DNA of 64,000 nt. Origin: Dendrolimus kikuchii (Eukaryota > Arthropoda > Insecta > Lepidoptera > Lasiocampidae). Positions 30,680 through 40,146 of the stretch are shown here, piece after piece; position 1 is the first letter of the stretch, and the number at the start of each line of letters is the position of its first letter. The notes beneath the pieces were generated by a model. The model searched no databases and had not been told where the DNA came from. It saw only the letters and a list, made by a program, of their open reading frames with translations. The translations under genes and the position numbers were made by a program. The DNA is taken from contig CM034415.1 of the NCBI GenBank assembly GCA_019925095.2, positions 6,481,001-6,545,000 of the forward strand. Direction: 5' to 3'.

Positions 30680-31242
30680 GGAGAATGAATGAACGGGGAC
30701 AGGGCGTCCACGTCGGAAATATGGCACGCGGACAACGGGTCTCAGAACGAGGCCCGCCTGCACGTTCAAACGTCATGGATGTGACGTCACTGGCTGAAGC
30801 GATCACTGAAGCGGTGCGAACGAGCACAAGGCAGGCGCAGCGATACATGCAAGAACTCCCGACTTTTAATGGAAATAGTGGCGAATGGCTGTCCTTCCAG
30901 GCAGCCTTTCGGGAATCGGGAGGGAGCTTCTCAGCAGGGGAGAACGTCGCGCGCCTGCGTAGAAGCCTAAGGGGAGCCGCACTGGAGGCCGTCAGTGCCC
31001 TGCTGATTACCCAGACGGGGCCTGAAGATATTTTGAAGGCATTGGAAAGAAGGTTCGGCCGTCCAGATGCCCTTGTGCTGGGAGAAATGGAGAAAATGAA
31101 GACATGGACACGAGTCACCGACAGCCCTCGGGACTTGTGCTTATTTAACAACAAGATGGCAAACCTAGTAGCAATAATTGAAGTATTGAACATAGCCCAG
31201 AGATGCTACGCACGGCGGTGGAGAAGCCGACTCCAATCGTAA
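30595..31242 (+). CDS. gag: BEL/Pao Gag, central part (DUF1759-like), shifted frame
   Basis: Continues Gag in another frame. MQELPTFNGNSGEWLSFQAAF and LRGAALEAVSALL followed by ILKALERRFGRPD match the conserved pattern of Pao/BEL Gag. There is no proper ATG-led start, because this piece is joined to the previous one by a frameshift. It leaves frame again near 31200, where the next piece takes over. Confidence 0.75.
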   Translation: MVRETAANAGTTCHRTPTPAPATLPSDIGRMNERGQGVHVGNMARGQRVSERGPPARSNVMDVTSLAEAITEAVRTSTRQAQRYMQELPTFNGNSGEWLSFQAAFRESGGSFSAGENVARLRRSLRGAALEAVSALLITQTGPEDILKALERRFGRPDALVLGEMEKMKTWTRVTDSPRDLCLFNNKMANLVAIIEVLNIAQRCYARRWRSRLQS

Positions 31243-31547
31243 GGAACAAGTGGTACGACTATGCAGCTGTGAAGACCGAAGGGGTTCCGGAACTTAAGAA
31301 ACTTGCGAGCTTCCTGAATGAAGAGGCAGACAAGTGCGCCGCGTATGCACCGATCGAACGCGAGAGCGAGATGTCACGATCGAAAAGGAGGACGGAGCAC
31401 ATACACATAGTGAACAACGACAGTGAACGCGTGAATATGAGAAAAAGTGAACCGTGCCCAGTCTGCAAACGCGATCATAAACTTAGCGATTGCCGCAAGT
31501 TCGTCGGTGCGGATGTGAGCGCGCGGGGACTTAGCCAAAAAGTGTAA
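31203..31547 (+). CDS. BEL/Pao Gag C-terminal linker and first zinc-knuckle residues, shifted frame
   Basis: About 114 codons: LRTAVEKPTPIVRNKWYDYA, ELKKLASFLNEEADKCA and a CPVCKRDHKLSDCRKF knuckle. This is the segment that precedes the protease in Pao elements. The frame ends at TAA just where the following frame continues LAKKCKVCFRCL, so an indel near the GGGG at about 31528 probably split one continuous ORF. Confidence 0.7.
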   Translation: MLRTAVEKPTPIVRNKWYDYAAVKTEGVPELKKLASFLNEEADKCAAYAPIERESEMSRSKRRTEHIHIVNNDSERVNMRKSEPCPVCKRDHKLSDCRKFVGADVSARGLSQKV

Positions 31548-31548
31548 A

Positions 31549-32298
31549 GTGTGCTTTCGCTGCCTGCGAAGTAGGCATCGACGTTCTTCGTGCCGCGCCC
31601 CGCCGTGTGGGGTGGAAAGGTGTACGCTACACCACCACCGCTTGCTGCATCACCAAAGGAGACCTGAAGTTAACGAGGTAAGTCCAAGTGCAGTGAGTGT
31701 GACGTCAGAACCGGCGGGAGAAGTGTTAGCGTCCGCGATCAACAGCGTTATCAATGATGGAAGAAACAAACGACGTGCCTATCTGAAGGTGGCCCCGGTC
31801 GCTATAACCGGACCGAGGGGCAGTCGTCACACCTACGCACTATTGGACGAAGGCAGCACCGTGACCATTATTGATGCGCAACTGGCCGAGCAACTGGGAC
31901 TTAGCGGACCATGGGACCCCATGAAGATGCAGGGAGTCAACGGTGAAGAATCATCGCACGACTACAGCATGCGAGTGTCCGCCAGGATAAGAGGCTCATA
32001 TGAAACAGAAGAACACACACTGAGGGACGCTCGCACAATAAAGAACATGAGCTTCTTCAGCCAGACTGTTCATCGGAGCGATGTGCAGGGCTGTGCACAT
32101 CTGCAGGAGATAGAAAATGTACTCATCTACGAAAGGGCTACACCGAAGATACTAATCGGCCAAGATAATTGGGAGCTGATTATTTCAAATGAAGTACGTA
32201 AAGGCCCGCGTCACCAACCGGTCGCCTCTCGTACGCAGCTGGGTTGGGTGCTGCACGGCTGCCGCACCTCAACCACATCGTGTTCTGCTCACACTTGA
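31549..32298 (+). CDS. BEL/Pao zinc knuckle and aspartic protease, shifted frame
   Basis: CFRCLRSRHRRSSC continues the Cys/His knuckles, followed by a spacer and the retroviral-type aspartic protease with ALLDEGSTVTIID near residue 100 and the later ILIGQDNWELI motif (flap/GxD-like part of Pao proteases). It would cleave the polyprotein. The end overlaps the RT frame by about 55 nt, and the join to RT is again a frame change. Confidence 0.8.
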   Translation: MCFRCLRSRHRRSSCRAPPCGVERCTLHHHRLLHHQRRPEVNEVSPSAVSVTSEPAGEVLASAINSVINDGRNKRRAYLKVAPVAITGPRGSRHTYALLDEGSTVTIIDAQLAEQLGLSGPWDPMKMQGVNGEESSHDYSMRVSARIRGSYETEEHTLRDARTIKNMSFFSQTVHRSDVQGCAHLQEIENVLIYERATPKILIGQDNWELIISNEVRKGPRHQPVASRTQLGWVLHGCRTSTTSCSAHT

Positions 32299-34451
32299 GT
32301 ATGATGGAAGAAGACTACGACCCGCTTGAAGAAATTATGAAAAAATATTTCGCGTTGGAATCACTGGGAATCGAACCCAGAACGCAGGTTAGCGATCCAC
32401 AACAACGCGCCTTGGAAATTTTGGAAAAGAAAACTCGTCGTTTGGAAAATGGACAATTTGAAACGGGACTTTTATGGAAAGATGAAAGTTCACCTATGCC
32501 AAATAATTATGAAAATGCATTGAAGAGCCTTCAGAACTTAGAAAAAAAATTGGATCGCGATGAAGAGCTTAAAGCGAAGTATGAAGAGCGAATTGGAAAT
32601 TTAATGTTGTCAGGCTACGCCGAGCGCGCCTCCACTCCCCCCACCAGCGGGAGGACGTGGTATCTTCCCCACTTCGCCGTCGTGAATCCAGACAAAGAGA
32701 AAATAAGGGTGGTCCACGACGCAGCCGCCAAGTATCATGGCAGAAGTCTGAACGATATGTTGCTGCCTGGACCCGACCTTCTTCGATCACTACCGGGAGT
32801 CATCATGAAGTACCGGCAGTATCCAGTGGCAGTGTCTGCCGACATAAAGGAAATGTTCATGCAAGTGAAGATCATAGAAGCCGACAGGCATGCATTACAC
32901 TTTCTGTGGCGTGGCAACCGCCGCGATAGCGAGCCTCCAGAGGAATATAGAATGACGTCGCTCATCTTTGGTGCAACGTCTTCGCCTTGCGTAGCCTTGT
33001 ACGTGAAAAACAGGAACGCAAAGGAATTTGAAAATGAAGACAGAGAAGCGGCGAGGGCGATAGTGGTCAATCATTACATGGACGACTATCTGCAAAGCCT
33101 TCAAACAGTTGAAGAAGCCAGGAAAATGACAGCTGCCGTTGACAACATACAGCGGCGAGCGGGTTTTCAACTCCGAGGGTGGACCTCCAATTATAAGGAG
33201 GCGATTTCAAGCTTCGCGCCATCCGGTCAAACCACCGTTGAAATCGGCGGGAGCGAAATAGAAAAAACATTGGGTCTGATGTGGCACGTGAGAGAAGACA
33301 CGCTTGGCTTTCGTGTCAATCAGAGAAGAGTTCCGGCGGAAGTATTGGAGGGGAGTCGAATGCCGACGAAGAGAGAAGCACTGGGACTCATTATGTCGAT
33401 ATTCGACCCCCTGGGGTTCATTTCCCCCCTCACCACACCGGCGAAACGCATCATGCAAGATACATGGAAATACAAAACAACATGGGACGAAGTCATCCCG
33501 GAGGAACTGCAAGACAAATGGAAAAATTGGCTGAGAGACTTGATATCTCTACCTGACTTACGTATTCCACGCTGCTACGAATATTCACCGGCAGCGATCA
33601 GGGAGTTGCACACATTCGTCGATGCTAGTGAAGAGGCATACGCTGCGGTTGTGTACATACGCACGACACGGGCGGACGGCCGGGTCAACGTCATGATAGC
33701 GGCAGCTAAAAGTCGCGTGACACCAACGAAACCAGTTTCCATTCCGCGACTCGAACTCCAAGCAGCCGTCCTGGGAGCCCGCCTGAGCAAGTCCGTGCAA
33801 GAGGGACACGACTGGGAATTACACCGTCACACATACTGGAGCGACTCACGCACTACGCTAGCATGGATTCGAGCGGAACCGCGAACTTACAAAACGTTCG
33901 TGGCCCATCGCCTCGCCGAAATAGAAGACCTCACTAAGAAGAATGAATGGCGATGGTTACCCTCGGCGCAGAACGTTGCAGACGACGCAACGCGTAAAAC
34001 ACCAAGTGACTTCAACCCACAACACAGGTGGTTTACGGGCCCCAAGTTCCTGTATCTTGACATAGAAAAATGGCCGCAAGAAACGAAGACCGAGGTGCCA
34101 ACCACCGGAGAAGAAAAGTGCGCGACATTAACTGAAGACAATGACGTCATCGTCATCGACTTCAAACGTTTCTCACGTTGGACTACCATAGTGAGAACGA
34201 TGGGACGCGTACTTCAATTTATCAGACTGTGCAAACGACCCACGAACACGGTGGCAGCCGCGCGCCGTAAAAGAACAAAGAAAAATCCTACTCCAGACGA
34301 AGAGTGGAAGAAAAACGTAAAGAAGAAGAACAAAGAAAAATCGAAGTGTCCGAAAGAAAAAAACGTTGAAAGAAAATTCAAGAAAATCAACGGGAAAATG
34401 TTAATGTTGTCTGAGCGTAAACTCATTGCGCTCGCACAACGCGAGTCATAA
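32244..34451 (+). CDS. pol: BEL/Pao reverse transcriptase and RNase H
   Basis: 735 codons. RT motifs: WYLPHFAVVNPDKEKIRVVHD, LLPGPDLLRSLPGV, ADIKEMFMQVKI, FLWRG and the catalytic YMDDYLQS near residue 278. The connection contains ALGLIMSIFDPLGFISP. RNase H follows with TFVDASEEAYAAVVYIR near 458, RLELQAAVLGARL, YWSDSRTTLAWI, and WRWLPSAQNVADDATR. The lysine-rich stretch at about residues 675-720 is unusual and ends at a stop while integrase continues in another frame. This is a long clean frame with all catalytic residues present. Confidence 0.9.
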   Translation: MGAARLPHLNHIVFCSHLSMMEEDYDPLEEIMKKYFALESLGIEPRTQVSDPQQRALEILEKKTRRLENGQFETGLLWKDESSPMPNNYENALKSLQNLEKKLDRDEELKAKYEERIGNLMLSGYAERASTPPTSGRTWYLPHFAVVNPDKEKIRVVHDAAAKYHGRSLNDMLLPGPDLLRSLPGVIMKYRQYPVAVSADIKEMFMQVKIIEADRHALHFLWRGNRRDSEPPEEYRMTSLIFGATSSPCVALYVKNRNAKEFENEDREAARAIVVNHYMDDYLQSLQTVEEARKMTAAVDNIQRRAGFQLRGWTSNYKEAISSFAPSGQTTVEIGGSEIEKTLGLMWHVREDTLGFRVNQRRVPAEVLEGSRMPTKREALGLIMSIFDPLGFISPLTTPAKRIMQDTWKYKTTWDEVIPEELQDKWKNWLRDLISLPDLRIPRCYEYSPAAIRELHTFVDASEEAYAAVVYIRTTRADGRVNVMIAAAKSRVTPTKPVSIPRLELQAAVLGARLSKSVQEGHDWELHRHTYWSDSRTTLAWIRAEPRTYKTFVAHRLAEIEDLTKKNEWRWLPSAQNVADDATRKTPSDFNPQHRWFTGPKFLYLDIEKWPQETKTEVPTTGEEKCATLTEDNDVIVIDFKRFSRWTTIVRTMGRVLQFIRLCKRPTNTVAAARRKRTKKNPTPDEEWKKNVKKKNKEKSKCPKEKNVERKFKKINGKMLMLSERKLIALAQRES

Positions 34452-35715
34452 CAAGGGAGAGCTCGCCGGTTTAACTATGGAAACCGACGAACATAACATA
34501 TTGCGACTGCGAGGAAGAGTCGACGAGGCGCAAGAAATAAGCTACGAGATGGCCAATCCTGCCATCTTAGACGGGAAACATAAATACACAAAGTTGTACA
34601 TACAACATGTACACGAGAAACTACACCATGGTGGCATCGAGATGGTGGTCAACGAGCTACGACAGCGGCTGTGGATTATGAAGATACGGCCCTCAGTCAA
34701 AGCAGTGTTGAGGAACTGCCTCCAATGCCGACTGAGGAGGGCCCAGCCAGCGAGTCCATCGACGGGGAGCCTGCCTGCAGCTCGCCTGGCGCATCACTCG
34801 CGCCCCTTCACCTTCACGGGCGTAGACTATTTTGGCCCACTGGAGGTGACCGTGGGCCGTCACCGGGAGAAGAGATATGTGGCGTTATTCACATGTATGA
34901 CGTCACGGGCACTACACCTCGAGTACGTCGCGTCGCTGAGTGCTGACTCAGCCATCAACGCGCTGCGCCGCTTCATAGCGCGGCGCGGCGTCCCCACCGA
35001 ACTCTGGAGCGACAACGCTACGTGTTTCCGCTCGGCCGACCGCGAACTCGCGGAGGCTGAGCGCGCCGTCGAAGAGGAAGCGTCGCGCCGGCAGACCGCC
35101 TGGCGGTTCTTACCGCCGGCGGCACCCTTCATGGCCGGCGCCTGGGAGCGCATGGTGCGCACCGTCAAAGAGGCGTTGCGCGTCACCCTGCGCGAGCAGC
35201 GCCCGAGCGATGAGACGCTCGCCACACTGCTCGTCGAAGTCGAAGCCACCGTGAACTCGCGGCCGCTCACTCATGTGGCCGTGGGTCCCGACGAGCTCCC
35301 AGCCATCACGCCGAACCTGCTACTCCTGGGGCCGAACTGCCACATGCCGGCCCCCGGGAACTTCGAGGCCAGCGACGTGACTGCGCGCGCGCACTGGAGA
35401 CGCGCGCAGTACCTCGCCGATGTCTTCTGGCGACGGTGGGTGCGGGAGTACCTGCCGCTACTACAATACCGGCGGGAGCCCTACGCAAGTGGTGACAACC
35501 CTAAGGTAGGCGATTTGGTTATTATTTGCGACCCAAATCTGCCCCGCAACACATGGCCCCGAGGACGAGTGACTGCAGTGCATCCCGGCAGAGACGGCGA
35601 GGTCCAAGTCCTGGACGTGACGACGGCCAGCGGACGAGTGCTGAGGCGGCCTACCAAGAGAGTCGTCGTGCTGCCCATAGGAGAATCGCGAGACGCGACG
35701 GCGGGAGAATGTTGA
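34426..35715 (+). CDS. pol: BEL/Pao integrase with C-terminal DUF5641-like domain
   Basis: 429 codons continuing RNase H in a shifted frame. HHCC zinc region: HEKLHHGGIEMVV then CLQCRLRRA. DDE core: TGVDYFGPLEV, ELWSDNATCF and AGAWERMVRTVKEAL. The C-terminal region (LADVFWRRWVREYLPLLQYRRE, GDLVIICDPNLPRNTWPRGRV, RRPTKRVVVLP) is the DUF5641 domain of Pao integrases. It ends one base before the right LTR region. GC content is markedly higher than in the neighbouring Gypsy elements. Confidence 0.92.
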   Translation: MRSHNASHNKGELAGLTMETDEHNILRLRGRVDEAQEISYEMANPAILDGKHKYTKLYIQHVHEKLHHGGIEMVVNELRQRLWIMKIRPSVKAVLRNCLQCRLRRAQPASPSTGSLPAARLAHHSRPFTFTGVDYFGPLEVTVGRHREKRYVALFTCMTSRALHLEYVASLSADSAINALRRFIARRGVPTELWSDNATCFRSADRELAEAERAVEEEASRRQTAWRFLPPAAPFMAGAWERMVRTVKEALRVTLREQRPSDETLATLLVEVEATVNSRPLTHVAVGPDELPAITPNLLLLGPNCHMPAPGNFEASDVTARAHWRRAQYLADVFWRRWVREYLPLLQYRREPYASGDNPKVGDLVIICDPNLPRNTWPRGRVTAVHPGRDGEVQVLDVTTASGRVLRRPTKRVVVLPIGESRDATAGEC

Positions 35716-36690
35716 CGACGACGGACACAATGTATGAAACTCACCGACCCGTCTAAACAGGCGATAAGAACATAGGTATAATTGGCTAAGCCTCATAGAT
35801 CATGTAGACGCGACCGTTAGGCGCAGGAAAGAGACGGGTCGGACTGAGATAGATATAGTTTTATATTTTAACCGTTATTAATTTGAAATTAAATAAATAA
35901 ATTATAAGAATTAAATATATAAAATGTAATAAGCCTTAACTCACTAGGGAATAAATGTTGTAGCGTTTTGCCTTTTATTGAAAGTAGGACCCCTATTAGA
36001 TCCTGGTAAATGAGACCGGGCTACGGGCGTGCAGAACGCCGCCTGGAGCCCGGGACTCAGCATGAAAAGGGAATCGGGTTACAGGCGTGCAGAACGCCGC
36101 CTGGAACCCGGGACCCAAAAGGGTAGCGGAAACCGGGCTACGGGACTGCAGAACGCAACCGGAGCCCGGGATCCGTGAGTTATGCCTGCACTACTGCCTA
36201 CTCCGAACGCGAGTAGGCCATAATGATAGTGCAGGCAGAGGTCTAATGAAGCGGGGGGCGAGGTAAATGCCCATTACGACGTCCCGCTAACAAAAACCAT
36301 GGGTCACAACTGTGTAAGGACCCGCGGAGTAGACTAAGATCTAGGGTGTACCAAAATGTATGATAGTGATAAGTTAAGATAAGACTTAATATATGTAAAT
36401 TTAAGGAAATAAAGTAAAGGGGGTGTTACGACGAAGCGAGGGGTCGGCGGAGGCAGCGTCTATAAATATGGGACGCCTTCAAGGCGCATTTTGTAGTTCG
36501 TGACAAGCAGTAGCTCGCAGTAGTTCGTTAAGTTTAGTTCGTAGTTCGTAAGAAGAAGCTCCCTCCCGCCGACGCCAACGAAGTTGAAGCCTCCCGTAGC
36601 ATCGTTTTCGGTTGTTTTCATTTCGGAAAATCGGTTACCCGAACCAGCGACCAACCCTCTACAGTCCTACAGTCCACTGCAACACCAACA
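35710..36690 (+). repeat. 3' LTR of BEL/Pao element
   Basis: 981 bp, nearly identical to 29059-30039. Differences seen include TTTGC versus TTGGC near the start and three changes around 36384-36408. Confidence 0.95.
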
Positions 36691-36695
36691 CTAAC
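36691..36695. repeat. Target-site duplication of BEL/Pao element, right
   Basis: CTAAC directly after the right LTR. Confidence 0.9.
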
Positions 36696-37560
36696 GTTCT
36701 GGTGAAATCGTATCGGAATCAGCCAATTTTTATGCAGTATAATGACTATAAACCACTCCCGGGAAGTTTTCGCGGGTTTCCCGGAATATAAACTAACGAA
36801 GCATTCGGAAAAGAACGTAAACCATCGTTTTAGTATCAATTGAGTCTGAATCAACTAATTGTTATTATGCAAATAAATAATTTATACTATTCCCGGAAAA
36901 AATCCCGCAGGATACTCGGGTCCATATCCATCAAAGTACCGCAGTATTTGAAAAAGAAAGTGCATTGTGTTTTAGTATAAGTTGTATTCAAATCAGCTAA
37001 TTTATATGCATACTAACCACTAGAAATCACCCTCGAGAAAATTTCCGTGAGATTCCCAGGACACAAAGTATTGCTGTATTTAAAAAATAATGTATCGTGT
37101 CTCAAAACGTGTAAGAATAAATAAACTAACTTGTAAGCGTCCTAACAACTTTAACCAGCTCCTGAAAAAATTCGCGGGATCCCCAGGATAAAAAGTATCA
37201 CAGATTTAATTTCAGAAAATTTGCTATCAATGAGAAAAACATCGCATCGAAAAAAGGAAGCTTTTTTTTTATTCTAGCCTCTTTAAACCGTTTCCGGAAA
37301 ATTTCCCGTGCGATTCCGGGATAAAAGATAGCGCAGAATTTAAGTCTGAGGATTTGCTCACGATCAACGAAAATCGAATCGCAATCGGCCTAGTAGTTTT
37401 TACGTAAATCCCGAACAAACAGACAAACCGACTAACAGACAAGAAATCTATAAAAATTCATCGTATCCCCATCGTTTATACAGTCTATTCCAATTGTGTT
37501 TTTTTTTAATAACTTCAATGTAGAGAGACGACATATTTAGAATATTATAATATTATAGAC
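36696..37560 (+). repeat. Degenerate tandem units, LINE 3' UTR-like
   Basis: About five diverged units of roughly 120-150 bp recur, each with a CCCGGAAAATTTCGCGGGATTCC-like core followed by GGATAAAA-GTA (visible near 36770, 36900, 37045, 37170 and 37300). The block ends with AATCCCGAACAAACAGACAAAC, a phrasing I know from insect LINE 3' regions. No coding sequence. Confidence 0.5.
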
Positions 37561-37965
37561 TGTTGCGGACAGAGAGCACTCCCCTGACCCGCCCGCCGGA
37601 GCACATCTACACTCCGCGCCCCGCATACCGCCGACGCCCATAGCTGGCGCGATTAGCAATTAGGCGTCGGACGGAATGCGGGATATAGGAGGCTGAAAAA
37701 GCCTGAAGGGAACAGCCGCATCTGTACACCGTCGCGCTCGCGCGTACATTTGCACTGAGAGGCTATACATTTCGCGTCGTTTAAAACTGTTCCCGGTCGA
37801 GACTCCGTTCGCGTCGAGCTCCCGGGGGCACGCTTTTTCGCCCGCGAGTGTGTTGTGCGTTGACCACCAGCCCTTCTTGGAGAAGGGTACCGGTGGCAAC
37901 TGTGCTGTGTTCGAGATAGTGACTCATGCAGTGTTTGTGCTGTTAGACTTTTTAAACTGTTCCCT
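37561..37965 (+). promoter_or_regulatory. 5' UTR of Jockey copy B
   Basis: Matches 9304-9707 in copy A over its full length, including the TGTTGCGGAC terminus. Confidence 0.6.
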
Positions 37966-39183
37966 ATGGCGGATAAACCGCCAGGGAAGTCTGCGGTCAG
38001 CAGCCGCGACCCCAGACTGGTCTACAGACCTATCGAAACCGGAACCACCACTCCCCCCACCGCAGGCGGGACCCCGCTCGTACCCGCTGGAGTTTTATCT
38101 CCAGAGAGGGGCGAAAGAGGCCCACGCCAGGTCGGAGGGAAAAGCCGGAGGTCTTCTTCAGAAGAGGAAGAGCAGAAGCCAAGGAAACGGCTTGACACGG
38201 CGAGTACGCCGTCGCCGTCCGACCCAGAAGAGGGCGGCGGAGAGGAGATGGCCTCCACTTCCGCCACCTCGGGCTCAGATAGGAGCGACAGCGAGAGCTC
38301 ATCGACGTCGACGGACACGACACCGTCGCGCTCCACGTCATACGTGGAGCTGGAGAGCCTCGCCAACGCCGGGAAAGCCGCCGCCACCAAACCAGGAAGC
38401 AAGGACACCTCAACCGCCGCTGGGAGCAACGGAGCTACAGCAGGTAGGATTAGTCCAAATGTTATGTCTTTCGCCGAAGCAGCGGCGTCGCCGCGCGTGA
38501 GTCCGACTCCGCGGCCACGCACGAGTCCGCGGCCTAGCACGAGCCGGACTCAGACAGGGCCGACGGCGACCTCCACGCCGGAACAGGCCGGCGCTGCGCC
38601 GCCGACAAGCGTGGGCCCCACAAAGCCCAAAGGGTATCCACCGATTACGGTGGATGTTATGCCCAATTGGACCAAGCATTTTAACATTCTATACAGTAAA
38701 CTAGGACATGCTCCCAGCGCGCGCCCATTTGAGAAAGGGGTGCGCTTTATGCCGGCCAGCCCTGAGGAATTCAGGGTGGTCCAAAAATACCTCGTTGAGG
38801 CCACACAGGCAGACCCACAAATTCAGTGGTTCTGCTACAGTGTGGACTCCGAGAAGCCCACCAAAGTGGCCATCAAGGGCCTACCTCCGGATACAGATCC
38901 GGAGGAAATCAAAATGGCCCTAGAGGAGTGGGGCCATGAAGTAGTTTATGTTAAACATATCCCAGGCGTGGGAGGCAGACCTGGCTGCCTCTTCCACGCC
39001 AACTTAAAACACCAGAGCCAAGAGGCACTCTCCCGGCTATATTCCCACACGGAATTACTATATATGCCGGGAGTAGTTATAGAGGGATGGCGGGGGATCA
39101 GCGGGGTGGCACAGTGCCATCGCTGCCAACGCTTCGGCCACTCCTCCAACAACTGCCATAGAGCGCCGAAATGCGTGAGGTGC
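37966..39183 (+). pseudogene. Jockey ORF1, N-terminal part, interrupted (copy B)
   Basis: ATG-led and about 93 percent similar by eye to copy A: Ser/Thr/Pro-rich start, PRE_C2HC region and first knuckle CHRCQRFGHSSNNC. It ends at KCVRC where the LTR begins; the frame then reads into LTR sequence. The missing downstream segment includes the remaining zinc knuckles and part of the basic region, so even precise removal of the LTR element would not restore a full protein. Confidence 0.9.
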
Positions 39184-39395
39184 TTACATCCCTTACCTGT
39201 TTATTATAATGCTGAGACTGCCGAGCTAGCTCAGCAGTCCAAGTACACCTTTTAGGTTTAGATTCAATCTTAGTCAGTCTTCGTTCTCCTTTCTTTCAAT
39301 GCGGTTGCCAAGAGATATTTTATTTAAAGTGTATTTCTTTTAGCTATTAAATAATTTCTTTTTTTAAAAACGTGTTTCTGAATCTCCTTATAACA
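39182..39395 (+). repeat. 5' LTR of element 3
   Basis: The first two bases are ambiguous (host TGC abuts TTACATCC). It ends TTATAACA. Identical to the 3' LTR except C versus G near 39387. Confidence 0.92.
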
Positions 39396-39398
39396 TTT

Positions 39399-39421
39399 TG
39401 GTGGCAGCGGTGGGATCCGAA
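39399..39421 (+). other. Primer-binding site of element 3, tRNA-Leu type
   Basis: TGGTGGCAGCGGTGGGATCC starts three bases after the LTR. The complement ends in CCCACCGCTGCCACCA, as in leucine tRNAs with CCA. Confidence 0.75.
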
Positions 39422-39494
39422 TATTCCGGTAGCCGGCAACCGCATCGTAGACTCGCGTCGGATCCTACAAAGTGAAATCCATAGACGTTGTGGA

Positions 39495-39920
39495 AAGTGA
39501 AATCTCGATCCTGTAAATAAACATCCTGCGAAGAAAGTCATATCCTGTGAAGAAGAAAATCTTTATCCTGTAAAGTAAATAAATATCCTGCAAAGGAAAT
39601 CATATCCTGTAAAGAAGGAAATCTGTATCCTGTAAAATAAATAAATATCCTGTGAAGAAGAAAATCGTTATCCTGTAAAGTAAATAAGTATCCTGCGAAG
39701 AAAATCATATCCTGTAAAATAAATAAACATCCTGTGAAGAAGAAAATCTTTATCCTGTAAAGTAAATAAGTATCCTGCGAAGAAAATCATATCCTGTAAA
39801 GAAGGAAATCTGTATCCTGTAAAATAAATAAATATCCTGTGAAGAAGAAGATCGTTATCCTGTAAAGTAAATAAGTATCCTGTGAAGAAAATCATATCCT
39901 GTGAAGAAGATCATATCCTA
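39495..39920 (+). repeat. Leader minisatellite built on ATCCTGTAAAG
   Basis: About 425 bp between primer site and gag consists of an irregular array of ATCCTGTRAAGAAGAAAATC and ATCCTGTAAAGTAAATAA units, with higher-order repetition: the block at 39601-39715 recurs with small changes at 39786-39895. It is non-coding in sense and may hold the RNA packaging region. Confidence 0.8.
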
Positions 39921-40146
39921 TACTTACCATCCTACGGAAGTGTTCCCGACGTATTCGACGTGTTACCTACCGCGTGCATCGGAATGTTCCTGCACCGTCA
40001 GCGTGTCTCGCTATTAACGGCCGTCTGCGTCTGCGTGATAACATTGTAAGTCTTTAGTCATTGCTATTCAATTCAGGTTGTTCATAGGGTTGTGCCAAAA
40101 TAATTAATTCATATTTAATAAGATTTGTTTATTGTGTCGTGTTATT

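Larger units (their letters stand above)
29059..36690 (+). mobile_element. BEL/Pao LTR retrotransposon, structurally complete (element 4)
   Basis: 7,632 bp flanked by CTAAC duplications. The two 981-bp LTRs start TGTTGACG and end CCAACA, with about four substitutions between them. Internal order is gag, protease, RT, RNase H, integrase, as in BEL/Pao. The coding region is split by about five frame changes, although the LTR identity implies youth. Confidence 0.95.

Noticed and set aside
30064..31193. Minus-strand serine/valine-rich ORFs opposite the BEL/Pao gag
   Set aside because: Antisense shadows; the plus strand carries recognisable Gag and pol motifs.
39668..39895. Minus-strand ORF rich in FFTGYLF repeats in the leader of element 3
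   Set aside because: Product of the ATCCTGTAAAG repeat array read backwards; no independent support.
39540..39910. Array of short repeats as a possible satellite or CRISPR
   Set aside because: Irregular units without unique spacers, confined to the LTR element leader.
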